A DNA stretch of 8,906 nt, taken from contig CAJBVU010000245.1 in NCBI GenBank assembly GCA_903959115.1, forward strand, positions 1 to 8,906, in the 5' to 3' direction. Numbering within the stretch: the stretch's first letter is position 1; each line of letters opens with the position of its first letter. Below, piece by piece: positions 1-6,147 of the stretch. Under the pieces are notes generated by a model. That model ran no database searches. It was not told where the DNA came from and was given only the letters and a program-made list of their open reading frames with translations. This DNA comes from an uncultured Bacteroidota bacterium. GTDB lineage: Bacteria > Bacteroidota > Bacteroidia > NS11-12g > UBA955. Made by a program: the position numbers and the translations under genes.

Positions 1-1513
1 AGTACGTATTAAGGACGAAGCCATCATTTCTGCTGTGGAGATGAGTCAGCGTTATATCAATGATCGTTTTTTGCCAGACAAAGCCATCGATTTATTGGAT
101 GAAGCTGCGTCTAAGCTCCGTCTAGAAATGGATTCTGTGCCCGAAGAACTTGATGAAATGAACCGCAGAATTATGCAGCTCGAAATCGAAAGAGAAGCCA
201 TCAAAAGGGAAAGCGACACATCGAAATTGAATAAACTCAATGAAGACATCGCCAACTTGAGTGAAAAACGCAACGCCCTCAATGCCCAATGGGAAAATGA
301 AAAAGGCGTATTGACTCAGATACAGCAGAAAAAAGCGACCATCGAATCATTGAAAATTGAAGCAGACCAGGCCGAACGCGACGGAAATTATGGTCGTGTA
401 GCTGAAATCCGTTACGGTCTAATCAAAAAGAACGAAGAAGACCTCTTTAGTTTGAGTCTAAAATTGGGCGATTCTCGCAATGGTCAGCTTATGGTAAAAC
501 AAGAAGTGGATTCGGAAGATATCGCAGAGGTGGTGAGTCGCTGGACCGGAATTCCTGTAAACCGCATGTTGCAAAGTGAACGTGAAAAGCTGCTCACCTT
601 GGAATTGGAACTACACAAACGCGTGGTAGGTCAGGAAGAAGCAATAGCCGCCCTTTCCAATGCCATTCGTAGAAGTCGCGCCGGCCTACAAGACCCCAAA
701 AAACCCATCGGAAGCTTCATTTTCCTAGGAACTACGGGTGTAGGAAAGACGGAAGTCGCCAAAGCCCTCGCTGAATTTTTGTTTAATACAGACAATGCGA
801 TGGTTCGGATCGACATGAGCGAATACCAAGAAAAGCATACTGTGAGCCGTTTGGTTGGAGCCCCTCCAGGTTATGTTGGATACGATGAAGGCGGTCAGTT
901 AACCGAGGCCATACGTCGTAAACCCTACAGTGTTGTATTGTTGGATGAAATCGAAAAGGCCCACCCCGATGTATTTAATATCTTGTTACAAGTTTTGGAC
1001 GATGGTCGTTTGACCGATAACAAAGGTCGAACTGCGAATTTCAGAAACACGATTATCATCATGACGAGCAATTTGGGATCTGACGTGATTCGTGAAAAGT
1101 TTGAGCACATTGAATCTGGGGATAGGGATGCCATAGTTGCAAGCGCAAAAAGCGAAGTCTTTGATTTATTGAAGCGCAGTATCCGCCCGGAATTCTTGAA
1201 TCGTATAGATGAAGTGGTGATGTTTGAGCCTTTGGGTCGCAGCGAAATCCATCGAATCGTGGAATTGCAGATAGAAATGATTGTGGACCGGTTGAAAGAC
1301 AATGGCATCAAGCTGACAGTAACATCGGCGGCGGTGGATTGGTTAGCTCAGTTGGGGTATGATCCTCAATTTGGCGCTAGGCCATTGAAGCGGGTATTAC
1401 AAAAGCGGATATTGGACGAATTGAGCAAACAAATTCTAATGGGAAAACTCTCCAACAATGGAAATGTTACCGTTGATTTGGCTGGATCTGAGCTTGTTTT
1501 TGAAAGTTTGTAA
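1..1513 (+). CDS. clpB: ATP-dependent chaperone ClpB, C-terminal part (5' end outside window)
   Basis: ClpB is a cytoplasmic hexameric AAA+ disaggregase that works with DnaK to pull polypeptides out of aggregates. The reading frame is open from the left edge (first whole codon at base 2), giving 503 residues; by alignment to E. coli ClpB from memory, about 360 N-terminal residues are missing (N-domain and most of the first ATPase). Seen in order: the end of NBD1 (LPDKAIDLLDEAAS, about residues 26-39), a charged coiled-coil M-domain (about 45-165), the linker RWTGIPVNRM, then NBD2 with Walker A GTTGVGKT (243-250), pore loop GYVGYDEGG (pore Tyr about 291), Walker B VVLLDE (about 311-316), sensor 1 IIIMTSNLGS, Arg finger in RPEFLNRIDE (about 401) and sensor 2 GARPLKR (458-464). 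The long M-domain and the absence of a ClpP-docking IGF-type loop favour ClpB over ClpA or ClpC. All catalytic motifs look intact. The truncation is only the window edge. Confidence 0.97.
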   Translation, partial: VRIKDEAIISAVEMSQRYINDRFLPDKAIDLLDEAASKLRLEMDSVPEELDEMNRRIMQLEIEREAIKRESDTSKLNKLNEDIANLSEKRNALNAQWENEKGVLTQIQQKKATIESLKIEADQAERDGNYGRVAEIRYGLIKKNEEDLFSLSLKLGDSRNGQLMVKQEVDSEDIAEVVSRWTGIPVNRMLQSEREKLLTLELELHKRVVGQEEAIAALSNAIRRSRAGLQDPKKPIGSFIFLGTTGVGKTEVAKALAEFLFNTDNAMVRIDMSEYQEKHTVSRLVGAPPGYVGYDEGGQLTEAIRRKPYSVVLLDEIEKAHPDVFNILLQVLDDGRLTDNKGRTANFRNTIIIMTSNLGSDVIREKFEHIESGDRDAIVASAKSEVFDLLKRSIRPEFLNRIDEVVMFEPLGRSEIHRIVELQIEMIVDRLKDNGIKLTVTSAAVDWLAQLGYDPQFGARPLKRVLQKRILDELSKQILMGKLSNNGNVTVDLAGSELVFESL

Positions 1514-1520
1514 GCCCTAA

Positions 1521-1542
1521 GCCAAAGTTTAACATCTTTGGC
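1521..1542 (+). terminator. hairpin just after clpB stop, possible terminator
   Basis: A perfect inverted repeat GCCAAAG / CTTTGGC (7 bp, 8-nt loop) starts 8 nt after the clpB stop. It is placed like a transcript-end hairpin, but no T-run follows, so an intrinsic terminator is doubtful. It could instead be an mRNA 3'-end stabiliser or a processing site. Its right arm also overlaps a weak promoter-like string (CATCTTTG, one mismatch to TAnnTTTG). Confidence 0.35.
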
Positions 1543-1556
1543 AAACGATTTGCAAG

Positions 1557-1580
1557 GGTAGGTCGTCTTTGAAACCTACC
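1557..1580 (+). promoter_or_regulatory. hairpin abutting the ATG of the secreted-protein gene
   Basis: GGTAGGT (1557-1563) and ACCTACC (1574-1580) form a perfect 7-bp stem with a 10-nt loop. The right arm ends directly before the ATG at 1581, and the alternative TTG start (1569) lies in the loop. In mRNA this fold would sit over the ribosome entry site, so it may modulate translation. This is inferred only from position and base pairing. Confidence 0.3.
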
Positions 1581-2489
1581 ATGACTTTTCTATTCACCGC
1601 ACTCAGTATACTTTTTGCTCCTGTCCAAGCTTCTGCTGGGATACAGGTGACAAATACCGATACCCTCTACCCCGTTTCCACGATTTTCAATAAGCAAAAT
1701 TTTGTTTATCAACTCATTACCCAAGAGTACATTACCAATGAGAATGATTTCTTTTTGGATGTAAAATTGGACACCTGTTTTTTAATTTTTTCCAGAACCG
1801 TAGGCGTTAATACGTTTGAGATGGGCTATTATGGCGACGCAACGGGCGGTAAGCCATGGAAAAACGCGAATAGCATTCAGCAGCAGCCATTGAAGGTAAA
1901 ATTCAACAGCAGGGGCGCGGTGGAAGAATTGGTAAATTGGACAATTTTTAGGGATGCGTTGTTGAGTGGTATTTCCAAGCAGGCGACAGCAAATTTGATC
2001 AGTTCAGAAAAGTTTGATGAGGAGCGTATGCGATTGAACAGCGAAAAAATCATCCGTAGGCTGGTGATGGAGGACATCAATTATCTGTTTGATTTGTGCG
2101 ACGATACGATTCGTGAGGATGGCGAATACATCCGGGTAAAGCCTGTAAGATCTCCATTTAGCGGAGAGGACATGTATTTACAGGGGAATTTAACCACGGA
2201 ACGACCTGCGGGCACGAAGAATACGGTGAAGATTTTCACCAAGAATGCCGCTGGGATTTATGAAAAGCCAATTTTGTTGGAGGAGTGCAATGAGTATGCA
2301 AGAGCGGCAGCGGCGAATGGATCTGAACCCCTATCAGAAATTCAAAGGGTTGGCCTAAACAACGAAGTAGAGTATCAATACAATTCGGCCAAAAAGATTA
2401 TTTCAAGGGCCATTTTCTCTGATGTGTTGGCCATCAATTTCCAGTCGAGAGGAAATATCCGCACCTACACCTTGTGGGATTCTAAATAA
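1569..2489 (+). CDS. uncharacterised secreted/periplasmic protein
   Basis: I do not recognise the family. The product is 306 aa from a TTG start at 1569, or 302 aa from the ATG at 1581. The longer start is listed because it adds a lysine before the hydrophobic stretch, giving a more normal Sec signal peptide; the ATG is about equally plausible. The N-terminus is a signal peptide: a hydrophobic core (FLFTALSILFAPV) and a likely signal peptidase I site after QASA (about residue 23). No further membrane segment and no lipobox cysteine are visible. The mature part is mixed polar with three scattered cysteines (in DTCFLIF, DLCDDT and EECNEY) and many aromatic residues, suggesting a folded exported domain. 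It stands between clpB and a convergent ribosomal operon with its own terminator, so it is probably monocistronic. Function unknown. Confidence 0.8.
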   Translation: MKPTMTFLFTALSILFAPVQASAGIQVTNTDTLYPVSTIFNKQNFVYQLITQEYITNENDFFLDVKLDTCFLIFSRTVGVNTFEMGYYGDATGGKPWKNANSIQQQPLKVKFNSRGAVEELVNWTIFRDALLSGISKQATANLISSEKFDEERMRLNSEKIIRRLVMEDINYLFDLCDDTIREDGEYIRVKPVRSPFSGEDMYLQGNLTTERPAGTKNTVKIFTKNAAGIYEKPILLEECNEYARAAAANGSEPLSEIQRVGLNNEVEYQYNSAKKIISRAIFSDVLAINFQSRGNIRTYTLWDSK

Positions 2490-2523
2490 AAAAATCCCCT
2501 CGTTTGTTAACGAGGGGATTTTT
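2490..2523. terminator. bidirectional rho-independent terminator
   Basis: A perfect 13-bp inverted repeat (left arm 2490-2502, right arm 2511-2523) with a CCCCTCG/CGAGGGG core and an 8-nt loop. The A/T flanks give a U-run in either reading direction. It lies between the stop of the secreted-protein gene (+) and the stop of rplT (-), so it can end both convergent transcripts. Confidence 0.92.
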
Positions 2524-2537
2524 AGAAGATGATTGAT

Positions 2538-2551
2538 ATCAGCGCGCTGAT
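2538..2551. repeat. 14-bp perfect palindrome after rplT stop
   Basis: ATCAGCGCGCTGAT is a perfect palindrome that begins at the last base of the rplT stop codon, between the gene and the shared terminator. It could fold as a 5-bp stem with a CGCG loop in RNA or be a dimeric protein site in DNA. No function can be assigned. Confidence 0.4.
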
Positions 2552-2901
2552 TATCCTTTCATGATCTGATCGAAGACAGCTTTGAAGCCGGCTGGATCAT
2601 TCATAGCCAAATCGGCTAGGACTTTGCGGTTGATTTCAAGGGCGCTGCTGTTAAGCTTACCCATGAATTTGCTGTAACTAACACCGTTGATACGACAAGC
2701 AGCGTTAATACGCACGATCCACAAAGAGCGGAATTCGCGTTTCTTAACACGGCGGTCACGGTAGGCATAGGTTAAACCTTTTTCTACTGCGTTTTTAGCA
2801 ACGGTCCAAACGTTTTTACGACGACCAAAGTAACCTTTGGCGAGTTTGAGGGTCTTTTTGCGGCGAGCTTTACTCGCGACGTGGTTGACGGATCTTGGCA
2901 T
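2551..2901 (-). CDS. rplT: 50S ribosomal protein L20
   Basis: L20 binds 23S rRNA directly and is needed early in large-subunit assembly. The 116-aa product has the normal length and starts MPRSVNHVASKARRKK. It has the very basic N-terminal extension (KLAKGYFGRRKNVWTVAKNAVEKGLTYAYRDRRVKKREFR region, residues 20-60) and the typical globular tail (LWIVRINAACR, then SYSKFMGKLNSSALEINRKVLADLA). It is the last gene of the minus-strand operon thrS-infC-rpmI-rplT, 75 nt after rpmI, and is followed by a palindrome and the bidirectional terminator. In E. coli, L20 represses rpmI-rplT translation. No clearly equivalent RNA structure could be recognised here, so that mode of control is not claimed. Confidence 0.98.
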   Translation of the reverse strand: MPRSVNHVASKARRKKTLKLAKGYFGRRKNVWTVAKNAVEKGLTYAYRDRRVKKREFRSLWIVRINAACRINGVSYSKFMGKLNSSALEINRKVLADLAMNDPAGFKAVFDQIMKG

Positions 2902-2976
2902 ATTATTTTAGTTTAGTGGCTTGAGCGGCGATCTATTACAAAGGCGCTTTTGTGCTCCGGCCAAAGTTTGTTTTAA

Positions 2977-3177
2977 TTATTTTCCGATGCGAAGCATGAA
3001 TTTAACGTTGCTCATGTTTGTAACATCAACAATCGCATCATTACCCAAAGCGCGCTTACGCTTTGTTGATTTCTTGGTCAAAATGTGATTTTTGAATGCT
3101 TTCGCTCTTTTTACTTTTCCAGATCCGGTTACTGTGAACCTTTTTTTGGCGCTGGAATTGGTCTTCATTTTAGGCAT
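2977..3177 (-). CDS. rpmI: 50S ribosomal protein L35
   Basis: L35 is a small, strongly basic large-subunit protein. The 66-aa product has the family length and the conserved start MPKMKTNSSAKKRFTVTGSGKVKR, followed by the lysine/arginine-rich centre (AKAFKNHILTKKSTKRKR, about residues 25-42) that threads into rRNA. The start at 3177 is the only sensible one. An AGGA lies almost against the ATG, too close for a classical Shine-Dalgarno site. The gene follows infC by 26 nt and precedes rplT by 75 nt on the same strand, the standard IF3-L35-L20 arrangement that co-regulates these products. Confidence 0.98.
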   Translation of the reverse strand: MPKMKTNSSAKKRFTVTGSGKVKRAKAFKNHILTKKSTKRKRALGNDAIVDVTNMSNVKFMLRIGK

Positions 3178-3203
3178 ATCCTGAATTCTTATTTTTTAAA
3201 CGT

Positions 3204-3758
3204 TTATTTTTTAACTTTTGGTGCCAAAATGATGGCAACCTTTTTTCCTTCTTCTTTGGGCTCCGACTCTAACTTAGCGTAGCCTTCGTCTATTAATACG
3301 TTGGCATAACCCATCAACAAATCGATACCGCGTTGCTTGTAGATAATGGTACGACCTCTAAAAAACACATAGGCACGTACTTTATGACCTTGCTCCAAGA
3401 AATGCTTTGAGTGCTTGATTTTGAAATCGATATCGTGTTCGTCTGTATTTGGACCGAAACGAATCTCCTTCACCTCTTGCTTCACAGCATTTGCTTTGAT
3501 TTCCTTTTGTTTTTTCTTTTGCTCATACAAGAATTTCTTGTAATCTACAATTTTACAAACTGGAGGATCGGCTTGTGGAGAGATTTCCACCAGGTCCAAT
3601 CCCAATTCATAGGCAACTTCCAAAGCCTTGGCTGTGGGGTAAACATCCACAGGCATGTGCTCTCCTACCACCCGCACATTGGCAGCGGTAATTAGCTCAT
3701 TGATCTTGTGGAGAGCCTCTTTCTTTACGAACGGTCTTCTGCTATATCCTGGTTTCAT
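3204..3758 (-). CDS. infC: translation initiation factor IF-3
   Basis: IF-3 binds the 30S subunit, prevents premature 50S joining and checks start-codon/initiator-tRNA pairing. The 184-aa product is close to the E. coli length (180). The N-domain spans about residues 18-80 with the signature DLVEISPQADPPVCKIVDYKK ending near 75. A lysine-rich linker (EQKKKQKEIKAN) follows, then the C-domain with VKEIRFGPNTDEHD, FRGRTIIY and the terminal ILAPK. The ATG at 3758 lies inside thrS: the two genes overlap by 17 nt in different frames, so translation is probably coupled. No Shine-Dalgarno sequence precedes it. E. coli infC is known for an AUU start used in autoregulation. Here the first usable codon is a plain ATG, so that mechanism is not evident. 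Confidence 0.97.
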   Translation of the reverse strand: MKPGYSRRPFVKKEALHKINELITAANVRVVGEHMPVDVYPTAKALEVAYELGLDLVEISPQADPPVCKIVDYKKFLYEQKKKQKEIKANAVKQEVKEIRFGPNTDEHDIDFKIKHSKHFLEQGHKVRAYVFFRGRTIIYKQRGIDLLMGYANVLIDEGYAKLESEPKEEGKKVAIILAPKVKK

Positions 3759-5667
3759 CTATTAATATATCAGCTAGTTGCTGAATTCCCATGGTACCCA
3801 AATCGAGACCGCCGTGCTTCCGAACTGATACTTGCTGTTCGTTGGCTTCCTTCTCTCCTACAATTAACATGTAAGGGATTTTGGCGATTTCGGCGTCGCG
3901 GATTTTCTTGCCCGCTTTCTCGGCCCGAGTGTCCAAGGAGGCGCGAATATCGTGCTTTTTTAAGAAATTTACAACCTCTTGTGCGTAATCTGTAAATTTA
4001 TCGCTAATTGGCAATATCACGACCTGCTTTGGAGCCAACCAAGTTGGGAAATTTCCAGCATAGTGTTCTAATAAGAAACCGATGAAACGCTCATGCGTAC
4101 TCAATGGCGCCCGGTGAATAATAATGGGCCTCTCCTTCTCATTCTTCTCGTTGATATAACTCAAATCAAATCGTTCTGCTTGCGCAAAATCCACCTGATT
4201 GGTTGCCAATGTAAATTCACGACCGATCGCACTCCAAACCTGAATATCGATTTTGGGTCCGTAGAACGCCGCTTCATCTTCTACTTCCACATAGCTAACG
4301 CCCATGCTTTGCAACACGCGACGTACCATATTTTCTGTCTTCTCCCACAATTCAGGCATATCGATGTACTTCTTGCCCAATTTCTCCGGATTGTGCTTCG
4401 AGAAACGCATCACATACTTATCGATACCAAACTTCTCAAAATATTTCAAATACAAGGCATTCACCCCTTTGAATTCTTCTTCGAACTGTGCTTCGGTGCA
4501 ATAAATGTGGGCGTCGTTCATTTGCAAACTGCGCACCCGCATCAAGCCAAACAACTCACCGCTCTGCTCATAGCGATAACAAGTACCGTATTCTGCGAAA
4601 CGCAAAGGCAACTCCTTATAAGTATGAGGCAAAGCCTTAAAAATCTTGTGGTGGTGTGGACAGTTCATGGCCTTGAGATAATACTTCTCCCCATCGATTT
4701 CCATGGGAGGGAACATACTATCTGCATAATAAGGTAAGTGACCACTCTTTAAGTACATGCTTTCCTTGGCGATGTGCGGCGATTTCACACGCTGATACCC
4801 TGCCTCTTTCTCCGTTTTCTTGGCATATGTTTCCAAGGCTTCAATGATGATACCTCCATTGGGCAACCACAAAGGCAATCCTGGGCCTACATCATCATCA
4901 AACGTATAAATTTCTAACTCCTTACCCAACTTACGGTGATCGCGCTTCTTCGCCTCCTCCATGCGCTCCAAGTGCTCATCCAACTCCGACCTCTTAGGAA
5001 AGGTAACTCCGTATATTCTTGTTAACTGTTTGTTCTTTTCGTTTCCTCTCCAGTATGCACCGGCGGTATTCAGCAATTTGACTGCTTTGATATGTCCGGT
5101 ATGAGGAATGTGTGGGCCACGACATAAATCGGTAAAATTGCCCTGCTCATAAAAAGTGATGCTTCCATCGGCCAGATCTTGAATCAACTCAAGTTTATAG
5201 GGATCACCTTTTGACGTAAAATAGGCGGTGGCATCGGCTTTTGAAACATCTTTTCTTACAAAGACGTTGTTATTTTTCGCCAATTCCAACATCTTTTTTT
5301 CCAAAGCCTCGAAAGACTCGGAGGAAAAAGGTTGGTCGCCAAAATCTACATCATAATAAAAACCACTATCCACAGCCGGTCCAATTGCCAATTTAACACC
5401 GGGAAACATCGCTTCCAGCGCTTCGGCCATTAAGTGTGCACTTGAGTGCCAGTAGGTCTGCTGACCTTCCTTGTCTTTCCACGTAAGCAATTGCAAGGCA
5501 ACGTCTTTTGTAATAGGCCGACTGGCATCCCAGACTTCCTTGTCCACTTTGGCGGCGAGCACGTTACGTGCAAGACCCTCGCTGATCGACAGGGCCACAT
5601 CCATGGCTGAAGATCCACTGGGGTAGCTGCGAACGGCGCCGTCTGGGAAGGTGATGTTGATTTGCAT
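3742..5667 (-). CDS. thrS: threonyl-tRNA synthetase
   Basis: This class II synthetase charges tRNA-Thr in the cytoplasm. From the ATG at 5667 the product is 641 aa (E. coli 642). The ATG at 5718 would add 17 residues upstream of the TGS domain and is less likely, since TGS domains start at once as in MQINITFPDGAV. Seen in order: TGS domain (1-60); editing domain with HSSAH (H74, H78) and C182/H186 in DLCRGPHIPH; catalytic core with zinc ligands C336 (MNCPHHH), H387 (NDAHIYC) and H518 (IIHRAP); motif 2 around RFAEYGTCYRYE; motif 3 HRAPLSTHERF; anticodon-binding domain from about 547 (VVILPIS to VGEKEANE). The glycine-rich RGFTQDDAH loop of many bacterial enzymes reads RSLQMNDAH here, which is probably a lineage variant. 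It is the first gene of the operon with infC, rpmI and rplT. Confidence 0.97.
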   Translation of the reverse strand: MQINITFPDGAVRSYPSGSSAMDVALSISEGLARNVLAAKVDKEVWDASRPITKDVALQLLTWKDKEGQQTYWHSSAHLMAEALEAMFPGVKLAIGPAVDSGFYYDVDFGDQPFSSESFEALEKKMLELAKNNNVFVRKDVSKADATAYFTSKGDPYKLELIQDLADGSITFYEQGNFTDLCRGPHIPHTGHIKAVKLLNTAGAYWRGNEKNKQLTRIYGVTFPKRSELDEHLERMEEAKKRDHRKLGKELEIYTFDDDVGPGLPLWLPNGGIIIEALETYAKKTEKEAGYQRVKSPHIAKESMYLKSGHLPYYADSMFPPMEIDGEKYYLKAMNCPHHHKIFKALPHTYKELPLRFAEYGTCYRYEQSGELFGLMRVRSLQMNDAHIYCTEAQFEEEFKGVNALYLKYFEKFGIDKYVMRFSKHNPEKLGKKYIDMPELWEKTENMVRRVLQSMGVSYVEVEDEAAFYGPKIDIQVWSAIGREFTLATNQVDFAQAERFDLSYINEKNEKERPIIIHRAPLSTHERFIGFLLEHYAGNFPTWLAPKQVVILPISDKFTDYAQEVVNFLKKHDIRASLDTRAEKAGKKIRDAEIAKIPYMLIVGEKEANEQQVSVRKHGGLDLGTMGIQQLADILIDETRI

Positions 5668-5693
5668 ACGTTTCAATTTTTCGATAAGGGCTA

Positions 5694-5701
5694 CAAAAAT
5701 A
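5694..5701 (-). promoter_or_regulatory. possible thrS operon -7 element
   Basis: Read on the minus strand this is TATTTTTG, an exact match to the Bacteroidota -7 pattern TAnnTTTG. It ends 26 nt before the preferred thrS ATG. No clear TTG stands about 20 nt upstream, so the -33 half is weak. If used, transcription would begin inside the optional N-terminal extension, which would support the start at 5667. Confidence 0.35.
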
Positions 5702-5758
5702 CTGAATCGTTTTGGCATTTGAATGGAGAAAGATTTGGGAATTTCACAAAAAACTTTG

Positions 5759-5768
5759 GTGCATGCAC
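5759..5768. promoter_or_regulatory. 10-bp palindrome beside the tRNA-Ser promoter
   Basis: GTGCATGCAC is a perfect palindrome directly adjoining the -33 TTG (5769-5771) of the tRNA promoter, within the divergent thrS/tRNA-Ser spacer. It is a plausible operator for a dimeric regulator, but no regulator is identifiable and chance is not excluded. Confidence 0.25.
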
Positions 5769-5799
5769 TTGTAAAGGAATTTTGATAATACTATATTTG
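5769..5799 (+). promoter_or_regulatory. promoter of tRNA-Ser (Bacteroidota type)
   Basis: TTG (5769-5771), a 20-nt spacer, then TATATTTG (5792-5799) is an exact match to the Bacteroidota primary-sigma pattern TTG/TAnnTTTG. It lies 10 nt before the tRNA 5' end, as expected for a short tRNA leader. Confidence 0.75.
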
Positions 5800-5809
5800 C
5801 AGCCCCATT

Positions 5810-5899
5810 GGTGAGGTGGGTGAGTGGCTGAAACCACCAGTTTGCTAAACTGACGAACGGGTAACTGTTCCGGGGGTTCGAATCCCCCCCTCACCGCCA
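5810..5899 (+). tRNA. tRNA-Ser (anticodon GCU)
   Basis: A 90-nt class II tRNA reading AGC/AGU serine codons. The acceptor stem GGTGAGG (5810-5816) pairs fully with CCTCACC (5889-5895), followed by discriminator G and an encoded CCA (5897-5899). The D-stem is GGT/ACC. The anticodon loop is TTGCTAA (5842-5848) with GCT at 5844-5846. The long variable arm typical of Ser has a stem AACGG/CTGTT. The T-stem GGGGG/CCCCC encloses TTCGAAT. One oddity is that the outermost anticodon-stem pair is a C-A mismatch (5837/5853). The gene has its own promoter and terminator and is divergent from thrS. Confidence 0.97.
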
Positions 5900-5929
5900 G
5901 AAGGGTTTTCATTTCACTTCAAGTACCTT

Positions 5930-5964
5930 TAAACCGTTGTTCTGCAACGGTTTATTTGTTTTAT
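5930..5964 (+). terminator. rho-independent terminator of tRNA-Ser
   Basis: A perfect 10-bp stem TAAACCGTTG / CAACGGTTTA (5930-5939, 5945-5954) with a 5-nt loop is followed by the T-rich TTTGTTTTAT. It begins 31 nt after the tRNA CCA end and should terminate its transcript before the Nudix operon. Confidence 0.85.
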
Positions 5965-5975
5965 AGGGTTTTGTA

Positions 5976-6087
5976 TTGTTCGCATTTTTTCACTTTTGTT
6001 CGCGTTTTTGGCCTTTTTTGACCCAAAATGTTTCACCAAGAAAAAAAAATGTTTCAACTCTAAAGAAAAATGGGTTGATAGTTAATA
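5976..6087 (+). repeat. helically phased short direct repeats upstream of the Nudix operon
   Basis: The gene-free stretch 5965-6147 is AT-rich and contains two sets of short direct repeats. TTGTTCGC, each copy followed by a T-run, occurs at 5976 and 5996 (20 bp apart). AAAATG occurs at 6025, 6046 and 6067 (exactly 21 bp apart), the first two copies extending to AAAATGTTTCA. A/T-tracts spaced by two helical turns are expected to bend DNA. The rest of the stretch holds an AT-rich palindrome (TTAATAATTAA, 6082-6092) and nothing else recognisable. Confidence 0.5.
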
Positions 6088-6128
6088 ATTAATAAAACAA
6101 ACTTCCCTGGAAATTCAAATTCCTGACT

Positions 6129-6136
6129 GTATTTTG
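6129..6136 (+). promoter_or_regulatory. weak -7-like box before the Nudix gene
   Basis: GTATTTTG matches TAnnTTTG only if shifted or with a mismatch, and there is no clear upstream TTG. It is the best candidate for the operon promoter by position, 11 nt before the ATG, which would give an almost leaderless mRNA. Confidence 0.2.
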
Positions 6137-6147
6137 CTGTTTCATTC

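Noticed and set aside
52..1311. Open frames on the minus strand inside clpB (52-282, 631-816, 925-1311)
   Set aside because: They lie fully inside a strongly conserved coding frame, encode low-complexity serine-rich peptides and have no promoter or family resemblance.
1..1513. clpB as a truncated pseudogene
   Set aside because: The frame is open to the left edge and all motifs are intact. The missing N-terminus is a window-edge effect.
2902..2976. L20-type autoregulatory leader between rpmI and rplT
   Set aside because: Only a 5-bp hairpin (ACAAA/TTTGT) is evident. No convincing pseudoknot or 23S-like L20 site could be drawn.
4093..4737. 214-codon plus-strand open frame inside thrS
   Set aside because: It is antisense to the ThrRS catalytic core, whose motifs are all intact, and the translation resembles no protein. 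It is a shadow frame.
5668..5718. N-terminal extension of ThrRS from the ATG at 5718
   Set aside because: It adds 17 residues before the TGS domain, contrary to the family's usual start, and a possible -7 element lies inside it.
6029..6064. Mini-ORF of 11 codons (MFHQEKKMFQL) in the gene-free stretch
   Set aside because: It arises from the 21-bp repeat, has no ribosome site and no recognisable product. A leader peptide is possible but unsupported.
5976..6087. CRISPR array or DnaA-box cluster in the repeat region
   Set aside because: Repeats are only 6-11 bp at 20-21-bp periods without unique spacers of CRISPR size, and no TTATCCACA-like DnaA boxes are present.
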